From: Termitomyces sp. T153
Lineage: Eukaryota > Basidiomycota > Agaricomycetes > Agaricales > Lyophyllaceae
Length of the DNA: 64,000 nt
Direction: 5' to 3'
Assembly (NCBI GenBank): GCA_018296165.2
Contig: JACKQL020000002.1
Location: 744,001 to 808,000 of the forward strand
Numbering within the stretch: the first letter of the stretch is position 1; every line of letters starts with the position of its first letter. This document shows, piece by piece, positions 35,401 to 46,341 of this stretch. The notes under the pieces were generated by a model, which ran no database searches, had not been told where the DNA came from, and saw only the letters and a list, made by a program, of their open reading frames with translations. A program made the translations under genes and the position numbers.

Positions 35401-37129
35401 TGTGTCTTTCTAGGACAACCTTGATTGATACCGTGGTGAATCATTTCCGAACTGGTGCGTCCATTTCAAAGTCAGGAGGCTCCTGCGACAAATTGTGCCA
35501 TTTTTACAGCTGGAATTCTTACGGAAGCTGCTTGCACCCAAAAGGCAATGTCTCTCATAAGCAAGGATGTCTCGTGGCTATGGAGGACTGCCTATAATTG
35601 CGCTGTCCAAGGATGTTCAGAATGGGAACATTGTGAAGGAAGAATTGCTGACCTATTTGATATCGCTAGAGGAGTAGGTTCTTTGATGCCGTGCCAGATT
35701 ACTATAGGCTTAGCGCGATCCGCAGCTCCTCGAAGCTCTCTGCCAGGCATCGCCAGTTGAGATAGATTCCGAAATATATTCTCATCTTGTCAACGCAAGT
35801 TTCTCCGCGGTATCTGGACATGGTGATACTTCACCCGTTACGTCGAGTTTCATTTACTCACGAACTAGAATGTTACAGTCTTCTCAGCTCGTGAAACAGC
35901 CCTTGCGTCAAACGGAAAGATGGATGTGCGAATTCAAGATCTATCTTGTCCTTGCTATCGCCACTGACTAATTCGTTCTCATTCTAGGGGGGACAAATAT
36001 CTGCCGTCACTGCAGAAATCGTTGCTTGTAAACAGCGCATTCTTTCCATCATGGAAAAGGAGAAAGTTCAGAAAGACGAGGAAGTTCTTCGCATGCAATA
36101 TTTTATCCACACGTTGCGGGTCTTTGAAGCGGAGTTTCTTACACGTGCAAAGCTCTGGGACCAAATACCCCAACTAGTCCAGGTGGGTTTTTTACCTTGT
36201 GGACTGCCACTTTCTAAGCAACGGATGTTGTAATAGGAAATTGTCAACTCGGGACCTTTGGCTCTCAATACATACGAGGCTGTGGCCGACATCCTTGTGG
36301 GTTTCTTTGATCTCAAATCTTTCTATTAAATTTGATCTTATGACACTGTTTTGTCAGTGGGTTGAGAAAGACTGTCCGATCAATGGTACGTCTTGATATT
36401 GTTTTACTTTTGAAACTATCATCGACAGCCTCCAATGTCCATCATGGCTCACATGAGCCCATTTACCCCTAGTTCTATATGGATGTCTAGAGGTTTGTCT
36501 CACTGATCTGGCATTTCAATTTCCTAAACTGGTTTCACGACAAAGGCGCTTCTTCGTGCAAGCCTGGATCATAATCATCTATCGGTTGAGAAATTTTCAC
36601 GATGGCTGAGAGCGATCTGTACGATCATCCTCGCACGCAACACGCCCGAAGACAGAGCAAAAGCCATCGGTTATGTAGAACAAGCCCTGACTGTGATCGA
36701 AGACAACCATGACAGCGATCAGGTCTGGATAACACACCTACCGAGCATGATTAATGCCCTGCAGCTGAATGATCCGCTTATTATTATAACCTCTTCTAGC
36801 CGTATCCTATCGATGAACGACAATGGCTTCTCGCAACAACCTACAATACTGGCACGGAATGTTTACAGTTTGTCTCATGGATTTATCGAGTGTCCACTTG
36901 TGACTCACCGGGGATCTCCAGTGGTGCAATGCTTGATGAAGCCAAGCGATGGTTCGAAGCATCAACTGTGATTTGTAGGTTTGTCCCTGATGGACAAGAT
37001 CGTGCCAAAAAGGTACGTTAAAGTAGCATATCTGAAAGGCTCACCCATCCTTCAGCTCTGAAAATACTGCGTGTCGTACAGATATCCGATACATACACTC
37101 ACCTCCTTTCACGCTATGGCTCCAAGTAA
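32445..37129 (+). CDS. SPO22: Meiosis protein Spo22/Zip4 family, intron-rich
   Basis: Scaffold protein of the ZMM group that promotes meiotic crossovers and synapsis; helical TPR-like repeats. The start MPESKRKRSLQEIYDEIKG is followed by an intron at 32500-32555. Recognisable family segments in order: VNLWNISGIIRK and LRLAAFRLIEGG (32775-32970), LTSAAKYEE.L..TDDPDGIH, IGKSMLELPEGIKPSDAVSW (33640-33700), WLRLATLKRRKAGDAALLD (34080-34140), YIEQREFARASTVIRRCPTN (34880-34945), AIRAVREMVEAPDFDRNMLL (35118-35175), LLRQIVP-type and LQLEFLRKLLAPKRQC (about 35485-35545), IMEKEKVQKDEEVLRMQYFI (36050-36110), RAKAIGYVEQALTVIEDNH (36655-36710), and the end ISDTYTHLLSRYGSK with TAA at 37127-37129. About twenty short introns break the gene, and I did not fix every junction. 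I saw no stop that splicing cannot explain, so I take the gene as functional. Confidence 0.85.
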
Positions 37130-39014
37130 CGTATCTCTGAACAATCTTGACGCCGATCAAATCGTCAGGAGGTTGATGATCCACAGGACTTATTGTTCGA
37201 CGTCCTTCGTTCCTCACCACCGCTTGCAGGCCCTTTTTTCATTTGGTTAGATCGGCTTTCGCTGGACTTTCTGTTTCTGGGGGCTTGCTTGCTTTGGTCA
37301 CTCCAACATGCTCACGCTGTACGACGTATCATTTCACAAACTGCGCAGCCAAGGCTTCTTTCCTGTCAGTCGGATACATGATCTTGTTCTCTTTTAGTCT
37401 CCAATACATTTTCAATTTCTTGTTCTCGCGTTCTATCTTTCCAGGCCTTCGGCCGTACTATCAACTCCGAAAGGTCCCAGATCTATGATTCTATCACGGT
37501 AAGCATGCATAAACTCCGTGTCAGAATTAAAGGGGAGCGGAGGGTATGTTTAAAGAACTGCTTTGACGTCAGGTCCGTCCTAGTCCGCTTCCCCATTGAA
37601 GTGAGTTGGATACAATGCGCTCATAAGTGTTATGGGCAACGAACATGCAAGGGAGACTACGACTGATGATGCTGAAAATGCTGCCGTATTCGAAGTGTAG
37701 CTATGGATTCGTCGCGATAAATGAGCCAATACGTTGGTTGCACAGTCGCGAGACTAGTTTGAAACCAAAAATCTTCAAGTTCTTTGCCGTGGGGACCTCC
37801 ACAGAACGGATTTTTTTGGTACTTCTATGAACCAGTCCCTTTCAGCTCTAATGATCCATCAGAATAGAGGTGGTAATGCTTCGCTGAGTATCGGCTGAGT
37901 CCTGGCCATACTACCGGAGTGTTGCGTACTTATGGCAGAGATCTATCAAAGACAAGCATACCTATTCAATTCATTCTGTACCGGGGATAGAAAAAGATGC
38001 ACCATCTCCCCCGACGAGATGAAAACCCGGTTGTATGGACCGATTGATATGCCATTATGTCATACTTCGATCTTATTTGACACCCATTGTAGTCGAGTCT
38101 CTCGGATCAAAAGGAGATTATCCCTATTCCAATAGAGAAAGGCACTCAAGATCCGCACTCCGGCAAGACCCTATACTAGTAGGGTGTCTTTGCTGACAAG
38201 TAAATAACAGTATCGGCGTTGGCTACTACTGTGGAACATCTTGGTATTCCAGATTGCACGCGTACGGTGACCACCAGCCGTCCTACCAATGCCGTTAGTT
38301 CGTCAAGGCGTGTCTGTGTGGTTATATAAGCCTCCGTTTCTATCAATCCCACTCGATGCTTCCGATCTTGAATCAAATGTAGATACTCAAATTCTGTCCA
38401 AGAAGCGCTTTCCTGAATTGAATTCTAGGGCAGTATATTGAACTTGGTGAATGACACAAGATGAAACTGCGTGCTCTTCAAGCTCAGCATGTACACTAAG
38501 ATGTTGGACCCGAGCCTTGGACCGAAGATTGTAGGGTCAGGTCCCGAAGTTGAAAAGATAATATGTCAGCCGTGAATCCGCATTCACTTCCACATCCGGT
38601 TGCTTACGTATCCCTATATATTCTTGGGTGGTTGGGACACTAGAAATTTTTGCTGGCTGTCGTTGAACGATGCTATCAATTTACTGTGGCGCTATCAGCT
38701 TCAAAGCCATCTATGTCTTCGCGATCGCGGTTCACCGATGAATTGAAACGAGTTTGTGCCAAGGTGAATAAATAGGGACATAAATACCATTTATCTGGAT
38801 GCGTTTTATGGCTTCGCGGATGCTGTCAATTTCTCATGGTGCCTGTAATTTTCTATGAAACAAACAACATAACACCAGTGGAAAGAGAGGACAACTACTT
38901 TGTCGTGTGTTATGAAACGTCCAAGACGAAAGCTGACTTGAGCCCCCCTTATTTAAAATCGGGATTTTTAAAATAATTATTTGTTTGTCGAGGTTGATTG
39001 CTTTCTCAACAACG
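37130..39014. other. Intergenic region SPO22-CUL4 with one possible stray exon
   Basis: A short frame at about 37168-37230 reads EVDDPQDLLFDVLRSSPPLA between splice-like CAG and GCAGG sites. It looks like protein but cannot be joined in frame to the Spo22 end with the splice sites I see. The rest, including the AT-rich CUL4 upstream part, shows no supported ORF or repeat. Confidence 0.35.
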
Positions 39015-41963
39015 ATGATAGATGTCTTTAGCCTTTTAACGCTCCCTACAACGTCGACTGCATTCACTGCACTGAAGTCCTCAGTGACAGAAACTTTTGA
39101 TGGGTCGGCATCTCCTCGTCGCAAGGTTGCCCGCTTGGACACCGACTCTGATATTGCGTCTGCTTCTAGGTCGAATCATATGCATCTACAAAGCCCCATC
39201 AAGCTAACTATTACAGGAGAGGACTGTAGGATTCAACCTCACACAAATTTGACCCTATACTAACATGACTCAAAAAAGTGACTAAGATTAGTGAAAAAGA
39301 TGCACAATCCAAACTACTTCGGAATTTAACCCTGTTGCAACGTTCTATAAGGATCGTTCTCACGTTGCTCGAAGACTCAGGATCAAATGATCCCAGAGAA
39401 GCTCTTCCGACCTCATATGAGGGTATATATGCTGCTTGTCGATTCGTTGTTGCCGTGGCGAACAGAGGAGAAGATTTATATGATAGGCTGAGGCTCGAGT
39501 TAGAACAATCAGTTAGCCGACTGGCTAGTAGTCTTGCAACCAAAGAGGTTATTGTTCAAGAAATGGAAGACAAAGACCATCTTCCCGTTGTCTGGCTATC
39601 GACGTTCGTTGCAAACTGTGAATGGTTTGAAAAGAAGATTGTGAGTGTTTTGGGAAGCAATTTTTCGGTCTAATATGCTTTTTCAGTCTCTTCTCGTGTC
39701 TCTCTTAACCTATCTGGACCAAGTCTACGTCATTGGCAACCCTAAGCTGGTCAACATCCGGTACTTACCCATCAGGTTTAACGAATTATGTGAATGTTCA
39801 TGATATCCTCTAGCACCCTTGCATATTCTCTTTTTTCTGAGCGCATATTTGGGAACCCTCAGGTTCAGCTGCGACTCAGAACTGGAGTTTCTGAATGGGT
39901 CAACTATGAACGGAAATTTCGCATGGCGCATTCCCGCCGTCCCGAAATTCCAAAACTCATCGTTCATCTGACTGTGCATAATCAGTATCATGCGTTCGAA
40001 GCATTCTATATCAAGATCACCCGTGAGTTCTACACGGCAGAAGCTACAGAGTTGTCACAGTCTATGACTTCGAATGCACGGAGGTTCTTTGGTCACATCA
40101 TTGTAAGGATCGAAGAGGAAGAACAACGGTCCAAAGATCTACTCCCTGTAGGAAGTTGGAACATTGTTCGACAGGCAGTAGATGAATGTATCTGGGGTGG
40201 TCGACTGGAATGGCTGGCAAACAATAGTATGCTTCACCTTGGCTTGAAAAGCTTGAGATTGTCTCATCCGTTCACTCCTCATAGTTGTCGGCCTTTATGT
40301 TGAGAATAAGGATCTTGTAAGTCTCGGCACCATGTACCGCCTCTTCAAACGCGTCGATGGTGTCAAATTTCTTATCAAGGCTTTTCGAGCCGATGCTCTG
40401 GTAAATGCTCTATTACATCATCCTACAGATATGTTAACCATACAATACATCCTAGAAACGCGTTCAAGGTATTGTCAAAGATGAAAAGGATGATGACAAG
40501 ATGGTGGAGCGCCTGCTGGAGTTTAAGCGTCTTGCCGATGATATCATTACTACTGCTTTCCTTGATGAGAAAGCGAGTCTTTCATCCAGTGCGATTACCA
40601 CGCAGCCGAATAACGAGTTCATCTATGCACTTGGGGACGCATTTACTACGGGCTTCAAAGCACGGCGCAATAAACCAGCAGAAATGATCGCTAAATACTT
40701 GGACCGCATCATGCGAAAGGGTCAGGGTGCGAGCACTGACATGGAATTTGAGGCTATTCTGGACTCTGCATTAGCCTTATACCGCTATACCGAGGACAAA
40801 GACGTGTTCAGGACATTCTATCATCGATCTCTTGCCAAACGACTCTTGCTACAGAGGAGTGCTTCAGACGACTTTGAAGTTGCCATGTTGAAAAAATTGA
40901 AAGAGCGTACGTATATCTAATCTGGCTTCGAGGCTAGTAAGGATGACATTCTCCGCTACTAGAATACGATCCCGAATTCGGAATGGGTGAAGATATGTTC
41001 AAGGACTTAGCCCTTTCAAGAGAATCCGTGAAGGAGTATCATTCAAAGCTCAACGTTTCTAACCCAGGCCACAAGCTCTCCGTCATGGTACTCCAGCGCA
41101 GCGCCTGGCCCTTTACAGTTCAGAAGACGAGCGTTGATCTCCCCCTCAATGTAAGGATTCAGTAATCCCATTGAATATATGCAACTGATATGATTTTGTT
41201 ACAATTATAGATGCAAGACGATTTGATGGCCTACGCCAATTATTATAAGGAGAGGCATTCTGGACACACACTTGATTGGGACCATGCACTTGGAACTGCA
41301 ACACTAGTAGGCCGCTTCAAACCCGGTAACAAAGAGCTCTCCGTCAGTTTGTATCAAGCTGTCGTCCTCCTACTCTTCAACATTGAAACGGAGTGGCGCT
41401 ACATCGACATTTTGGAACAGACACGCATAGGTTGAGTCTCCATGATCTCAATCGAACTAGTTTTAATGACTCCAACTCCAGATCCGGAGGAACTGAATAG
41501 GGTGTTACAGAGCTTGGCCTGCGCGAAGAAAAAGGTGCTCAAGAAGATCCCCCCCGGACGGGATATCGATGAAAACGACGTGTTCAAATTCAATATCGAC
41601 TTCGATGACCCACGCGCCAAAGTACATATTAACTCTATTCAAGCGAAGGTTTCGGTAAGCGTTCGTCTTCTTTCTTATATAGGTGACTATTGACTACAGT
41701 GTGCATAGCTGGAAGAGTCAAGGCGAACGAACGAGTCCATTGAGGGTGACAGGAAGTACTATCTCGACGCGGCGATTGTACGTATCATGAAGGCACGCAA
41801 AGAGCTCACATATGAACAACTCAAGACGGCAACTATTGATGCAGTCAAGAACCACTTTGTCCCAACGATAGATGCGATTAAGAAACGGATTGATGCACTT
41901 GTGGAGGGTGATTATCTGGAGAGGAGTCCGGATGATAAGACGAAGTTCCTATATGTCGCTTGA
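39015..41963 (+). CDS. CUL4: Cullin-4, E3 ubiquitin ligase scaffold
   Basis: Scaffold of CUL4-DDB1-RBX1 ubiquitin ligases, acting in DNA replication and repair and in chromatin. Exons 39015-39225, 39279-39640, 39687-39760, 39814-40226, 40285-40400, 40456-40906, 40963-41150, 41211-41430, 41482-41654, 41709-41963 total 2463 nt, giving 820 residues. The N-terminal extension has a basic patch (SPRRKVARLD). Cullin repeats include LTYLDQVYVIGNPKL and LGTMYRLFKRVDGV. The cullin homology domain has FRTFYHRSLAKRLLLQRSAS, MLKKLKEQYDPEFG and SVSLYQAVVLLLFN. The winged-helix end carries the neddylation site IVRIMKARKELTYEQ (acceptor Lys of VRIMKARK) and ends FLYVA. The CUL4 rather than CUL3 call rests on YLDQVYV, the MYRLFKRV segment and the N-terminal region. 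Intact; the start at 39015 is the first ATG of the open frame. Confidence 0.92.
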
Positions 41964-43621
41964 TCAAGCCTTCATCCATCTGAGTTCCTTATCTACGAAT
42001 GTGACCATAGTCTATGGTTTGTCCACACTGGGACCTGCCTCTCTTGTCCACCTCTAAATGAATGATATTTCTTGTGTCCCCTTCCAAAAAATGTTTCTAA
42101 GACAATGTATCTGCCCCCGTTTCACGGCAAGTACCTTGAAGCTTCAAGCTCTTGCTGCTGCGACTCTTTCCTATATAAAACGAAACCACGTTACGGGAAT
42201 TAGCCAATCATTGTCCATTCAAGCTCTCAGCTATTTCAGAGTTAAATGTTTCATGATGTACAGTCAAGAAATCTGGGAAGGAGAAACATCGACGTTAGTA
42301 GATAGTCACGAGAAGAGGCAAAAGAGATAAAAAACAGCATTTTGAGATGGACATTTGGTAACTTTTCAGTAATTTCTCGTCGAAAGGCATCGTTGACATT
42401 ACTTGCAATTGCGTATCATTATGTACAATTAGCACTTGTCGACAAAACAATTGATATTAGCTACAGAACATGAACATCTGACAATGACAGAATGACAGAC
42501 ACTCATACATCAGCTACATCGCGCTTGCGTGATTTCCTGAAGTATGTATAAACCATCTCATGGTAGTAATGCAATGGGAAACGTCTACAAAAGCCCTGTT
42601 CCTTGACTTTTTCTGACGATACTATATGTATAAGAAGGAAGGACGTAAGTGCCATAATCGTTTGCCCAGAAGTCAGGATTCTGCCACAAGTGATAGCGGT
42701 CTTGATACTTCGAGTATGACGGCACGCCTGCTTTCTCAAGTGCCAATGTCGAAACAAAAAACAAGGACTTCGACTCACCTCCATTGGGACTTTAAGCAGG
42801 GCGCATGCAAAAGTATGTGAGCCGATGCTCAGACCTCAGGCTTCAACGTGTAAGTGAGACTGAGTCATTAATGACAAAAGAATGGCAAAAGTTGGTATAT
42901 GGACAATCTCTATCGTTAGCCCGCTACCTATACCTTGAGTGAGAAAGACCTAGAAAGATAGACACTTGCAGCAACGGTAACGCACTGGCAGGACACATGT
43001 ACACTTAGCTTGGTAATACTTAACCCTCGTGAAATAAAGATATCATCCTATTGATTACATTGTCACTGTGCAAGACGAAGACAACTGCAGGTGCTCTTAC
43101 ATGAAAATGACTGGAATCAGCCTCCCTCATAGTATTATAAAGCAGTGGCGGCATTCTTTCCTTTGAAAAAATAAAGTGAAGGCAGAGAGCACTGCTGGCA
43201 GGATAGTAATCACTTTTTCATGAACTCTTAGGCCCCGTTCTGACAACAAAGAGTAGTGATCCAACTTTTGCCCACCGACTATGTCAGTACAAGAGGAAGC
43301 GTGGGACTACGTAGGATTGACAATCCAGTTCCAGTTCTTTCCCACTAATCATGTCGGTACAAGAGCAGGGGTGGGACTGCCTATGTATAAGGGACATTGT
43401 TCTGACAACGTTCAATGATTGTTTATAGGACGTACTTCCTTAGCAAGGACATTGTCTGGTCGCCTCTGCATGGTGGTGATAAGCTCACTGGCACTCAGAC
43501 AGTTGGATATAACTTCGAGCAAATCCTGCATAGGCAGCACAATTAACACGTGTATTGTGTTAAAAGCCCTTCCCCCATTCCGCTGGCGAAACTGTAAAGG
43601 AAAAGAAGTCGCTACGTTTTT
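41964..43621. other. Convergent spacer CUL4/TRAPPC6
   Basis: Holds both 3' regions and the orphan exon at 42585-42789. Near 43239-43410 the word GTTCTGACAAC occurs twice, about 155 bp apart, around two imperfect copies of a 43-bp block (CCCAC..A.TATGTC.GTACAAGAG). This may be a small non-autonomous insertion, but no clear terminal repeats were seen. Confidence 0.35.
42585..42789 (-). pseudogene. Orphan C-terminal exon of an unrecognised protein
   Basis: On the minus strand, after an acceptor-like TTAAAG at about 42790, a frame reads PNGGESKSLFFVSTLALEKA ... YSKYQDRYHLWQNPDFWAND ... YVLPSYTYSIVRKSQGTGLL and stops at TAG (42585-42587). Composition (aromatic, balanced) is protein-like, and the conserved-looking FWANDYGTY motif suggests a real family that I do not recognise. 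Upstream sequence to 43600 shows no matching exons, so it is either the remnant of a lost gene or the last exon of one whose other exons I failed to see. Confidence 0.4.
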
Positions 43622-44611
43622 CTATGTCCCTTTCGGTAATTTTACTTGGAAGGTACCTGAGAAGCAGTGATCAGCATTGCAAAACATGCAGAAGTGTGAA
43701 GATAGTCACATTGAGGTAAAATTGTAATCTCGGGTACGACTGTGCTGTGGTATCCTAGCCTTGCGAGAGCCCCTCGAATTATCCCTGCGGGCATAGCAGC
43801 ATACTATTGTGGGAACATAAACCTCGAGAAGGCATCTTCCTCATTTGAAAACATACAATTCTGGCACGTTTTACCGCTTCTGCACGGCCTTGCCAGGACG
43901 ATAATCTTGAAATGGGTTTGAATGCATTGTCTTGCAGAACATATATACCCTGTTGATGCTCGTCAAGATGACCCAAGAGCCAATACGACGTGACATACGC
44001 GGTGATTTGTCCTAAGATTATCAACTTGCTTCTCCCAAACGGCTGCCCAGATGTCTTTGCAAACGAACTTGATGGCGTCGAGGGTCTCTGCGAATAATGG
44101 TCTATCTCGGCATAGCCTGGATGCACCACTGAGAATTCGCCTCCGTTTTCACAGGAAGAGAAACCCACCTCTCAGTAAAATTCGCTCCTACATGAATACC
44201 AATGGCTTCGAGACGCACTCGAACAGCATCTTCCTCCTCGTCTACTACTGGTACTGTTTTCCCAGATTTAGAATTCAGACTTGTCAATGAATCGCGACCT
44301 GTCTCTTTCTTTGGCACAGCAGGCGCAACTTGAGCAGGTGGGGGTATCAGACCGGCCTCAATCATCTCTTTTTCCACTTTCTTTTGTCGAGCTGTCGCAA
44401 CTGCAGATGATTCTCTAAGGGTATTTACAAGTTCAATTAAGAAATAGTCCATGGCTGCCGCATCAATCTGTCGGACAGGAGGATCCGCCAAAGCAGCCAG
44501 ATTCGGGGGAACAAGGGAGCTCGTAGTTATGGAAGGAACCTGAAGAGAACTTCGTCCAGACATATGAACGAGCTTGGATGAGGATGAGGGTGCAAGGGCT
44601 ATTGAACTCAT
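43622..44611 (-). CDS. TRS33: TRAPP complex subunit TRAPPC6/Trs33 (Bet3 family)
   Basis: Subunit of the TRAPP tethering complexes (Rab GEFs) in ER-Golgi and intra-Golgi traffic. Exons 44611-44169, 44116-43999, 43949-43857, 43803-43710, 43656-43622 total 783 nt, giving 260 residues. The N-terminal about 50 residues are Ser-rich and variable. The Bet3/TRAPPC6 fold starts at AAMDYFLIELVNTL, with VRVRLEAIGIHVGANFTERL, CRDRPLFAETLDAIKFVCKD, IWAAVWEKQVDNLRTNHRGI, YVLQDNAFKPISRLSSWQG, AGIIRGALARLGY and the end PQCTFQVKLPKGT. A linker of about 35 residues sits after EAGLIPPPAQ, longer than in yeast. An upstream in-frame ATG at 44650 would add 13 hydrophobic residues; I prefer 44611 because MSSIALAP is more like family starts and leaves room for a promoter. 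Confidence 0.92.
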
Positions 44612-44672
44612 CCTATTTGGCAATAGGATCAGAAGTAAATAATCCCTCATTATTGAAGACTACGACGACTTC
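44612..44672. promoter_or_regulatory. Very short divergent promoter (61 bp)
   Basis: Only 61 bp separate the start codons of the TRAPPC6 gene (minus) and the GPALPP gene (plus). Both 5' UTRs and promoters must overlap each other or the neighbouring coding region. No TATA box is present; the segment contains AGTAAATAATCCCTCATTA. Confidence 0.6.
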
Positions 44673-45786
44673 ATGCCTTCTCTAGGGCCTGAGCTTCCTC
44701 TTCATCTTCGACAACGCTTAGAAGTGGAAACTGTAGCTGCTGGGCCTGAAATACCTCCCGAGCCTCTCAAGCAGCAGACTGCTGGTGATGACGACGAAGA
44801 TGAAGACGACTACGTTCCTGAGCTTCCTCCTGATATAAAAGCGGCTCGCTCTGTGGCTTCATCCGTTCCTGCTGCGGTACGTACTAGCTCTCATGAAGAG
44901 AAACGAATCTCTGGACCGTCTCTGCCCTCGTATCCTCCAATATATGATCCAAAATACCATTCAGCTTACAATGAGGACGATGAGGACGACGACGACTTTG
45001 GGCCAAAGCCATTACCAGCTGGCGTCAAGCATGCCGAGAGGGATGCAGTACAGGAATTTCTGGAGAGAGAAGAGAGGATGCGTAAAGTAGCTGAGGTGAG
45101 CGGCGCAACAAGTACTTATTTCTTTTGATTTTTGATGTGTAATTCAGGAAGCGGAAAAGCCGAAAGCTCTCAAACGCGACGAGTGGATGCTAGTACCGCC
45201 TTCTTCATCTGATCTGCTAGGAAGTCAGTTACATCCATACCTACGTCTATCATTTCTTATCCATATTCATCAGACCTCGACCCGACAAAGCTTAAGGCTC
45301 GCCAGTTTTCAAGATCTACGGGACCTATATCCAATAAAACTGATAATTCTCTGTGGACTGAAACACCATCTGAGCGCCAACAGCGACTCGCGGATGAAGT
45401 ATCCGGAAAGAGGCGGCGGGCAGTCGACAATCAGGCTGATGCCGATGTCGATGATAGCAAGAGACGCAGGATGGATGACGAGATCATTCGCAAAGGCGTC
45501 GAGGATTACACAGTAAGCATTTTCTCCTGGTGAACGTCTGATCGACGCTAATTGTAATCGATATGACCAATTTCAGCAAAAATTGCGGGGACCTTCCTTG
45601 CTCGCACAGCATGAGGCATCAGGTAAATCCGATACCACAGAAAAAGACGATCGCATCTGGGATCACTCAAGAGACATGTCGATTGGCGGACGTTTAATGG
45701 ATGAATCCAAGCGGACGAAGCTAATACATGAGGCTCATGGCCTAGGTGATCGATTCGGTACCGGGAAGAGCGGAGGCTTTTTGTAA
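44673..45786 (+). CDS. GPALPP-motif (DUF3752) protein
   Basis: Homologue of the GPALPP1 family, a nuclear protein of poorly known role. Exons 44673-45095, 45148-45223, 45274-45512, 45577-45786 total 948 nt, giving 315 residues. The family motif G-P-x-L-P recurs three times (LGPELPLHL, AGPEIPPEP-like and SGPSLPSYPP). Strongly acidic segments (DDDEDEDDYVPELPP, NEDDEDDDDFGPKPLP) separate them. The C-terminal DUF3752-type region has KRDEWMLVPP, LDPTKLKARQFSR, LWTETPSERQQRLADE and the end RDMSIGGRLMDESKR ... GLGDRFGTGKSGGFL. It is highly charged and probably largely disordered. Intact. It shares its promoter region with TRAPPC6. Confidence 0.9.
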
Positions 45787-46341
45787 CACTGACATACCAC
45801 TCTGTGGAAGAATTACAGAATGACCTGCACATTTTGAAGACTCGAGTTGCATTTGTTGTGTTTGACCGCGTTCCAAGTCTTTCGGGAACTCGATAATGAA
45901 TCACGTTCTTCAAACCATGTACATGGAAACGATTTGCGCTGAATCTACATTATTTCACAACATTTCGATTGTTCTATCACCAAAGATTTCTCAGACATCC
46001 GTCATTCCTCCTAACGTTCAAAAGGAATTTCCCAGCTCGCTGGCTCTTTCAACTCCTTCAGATCAATATTTTTCACCAGTAAACATGGGACATCTCTCAA
46101 CATGAAGGAATCTTCTGAGGGTACGAATCGTTTTGAGTTTTCTGCTTGACCGATCGTCAGGCATCTGAGCACGCTGAATGAAGCATTTCTCGTAGCACCT
46201 TTTCTACCATACCAAGTGACACAGATCACCCGGTGGATTTTAAGATCTGTCACTACCTTTGGGTGACTTCCTATTACGTTGTACTACGTTGATATTCGAG
46301 TCAGATTCTAACAGCAGTAGTGTAGATACATTGACGTTACA
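45787..46341. other. Convergent spacer GPALPP/DUF6533 gene
   Basis: 3' regions of two genes ending toward each other. The minus frame 46011-46253 has no recognisable domain and its composition does not persuade me. Nothing else seen. Confidence 0.4.

Noticed and set aside
46011..46253. 80-codon minus ORF between the GPALPP and DUF6533 genes
   Set aside because: No domain and no clear splice partners; it lies in the 3' region of the DUF6533 gene.
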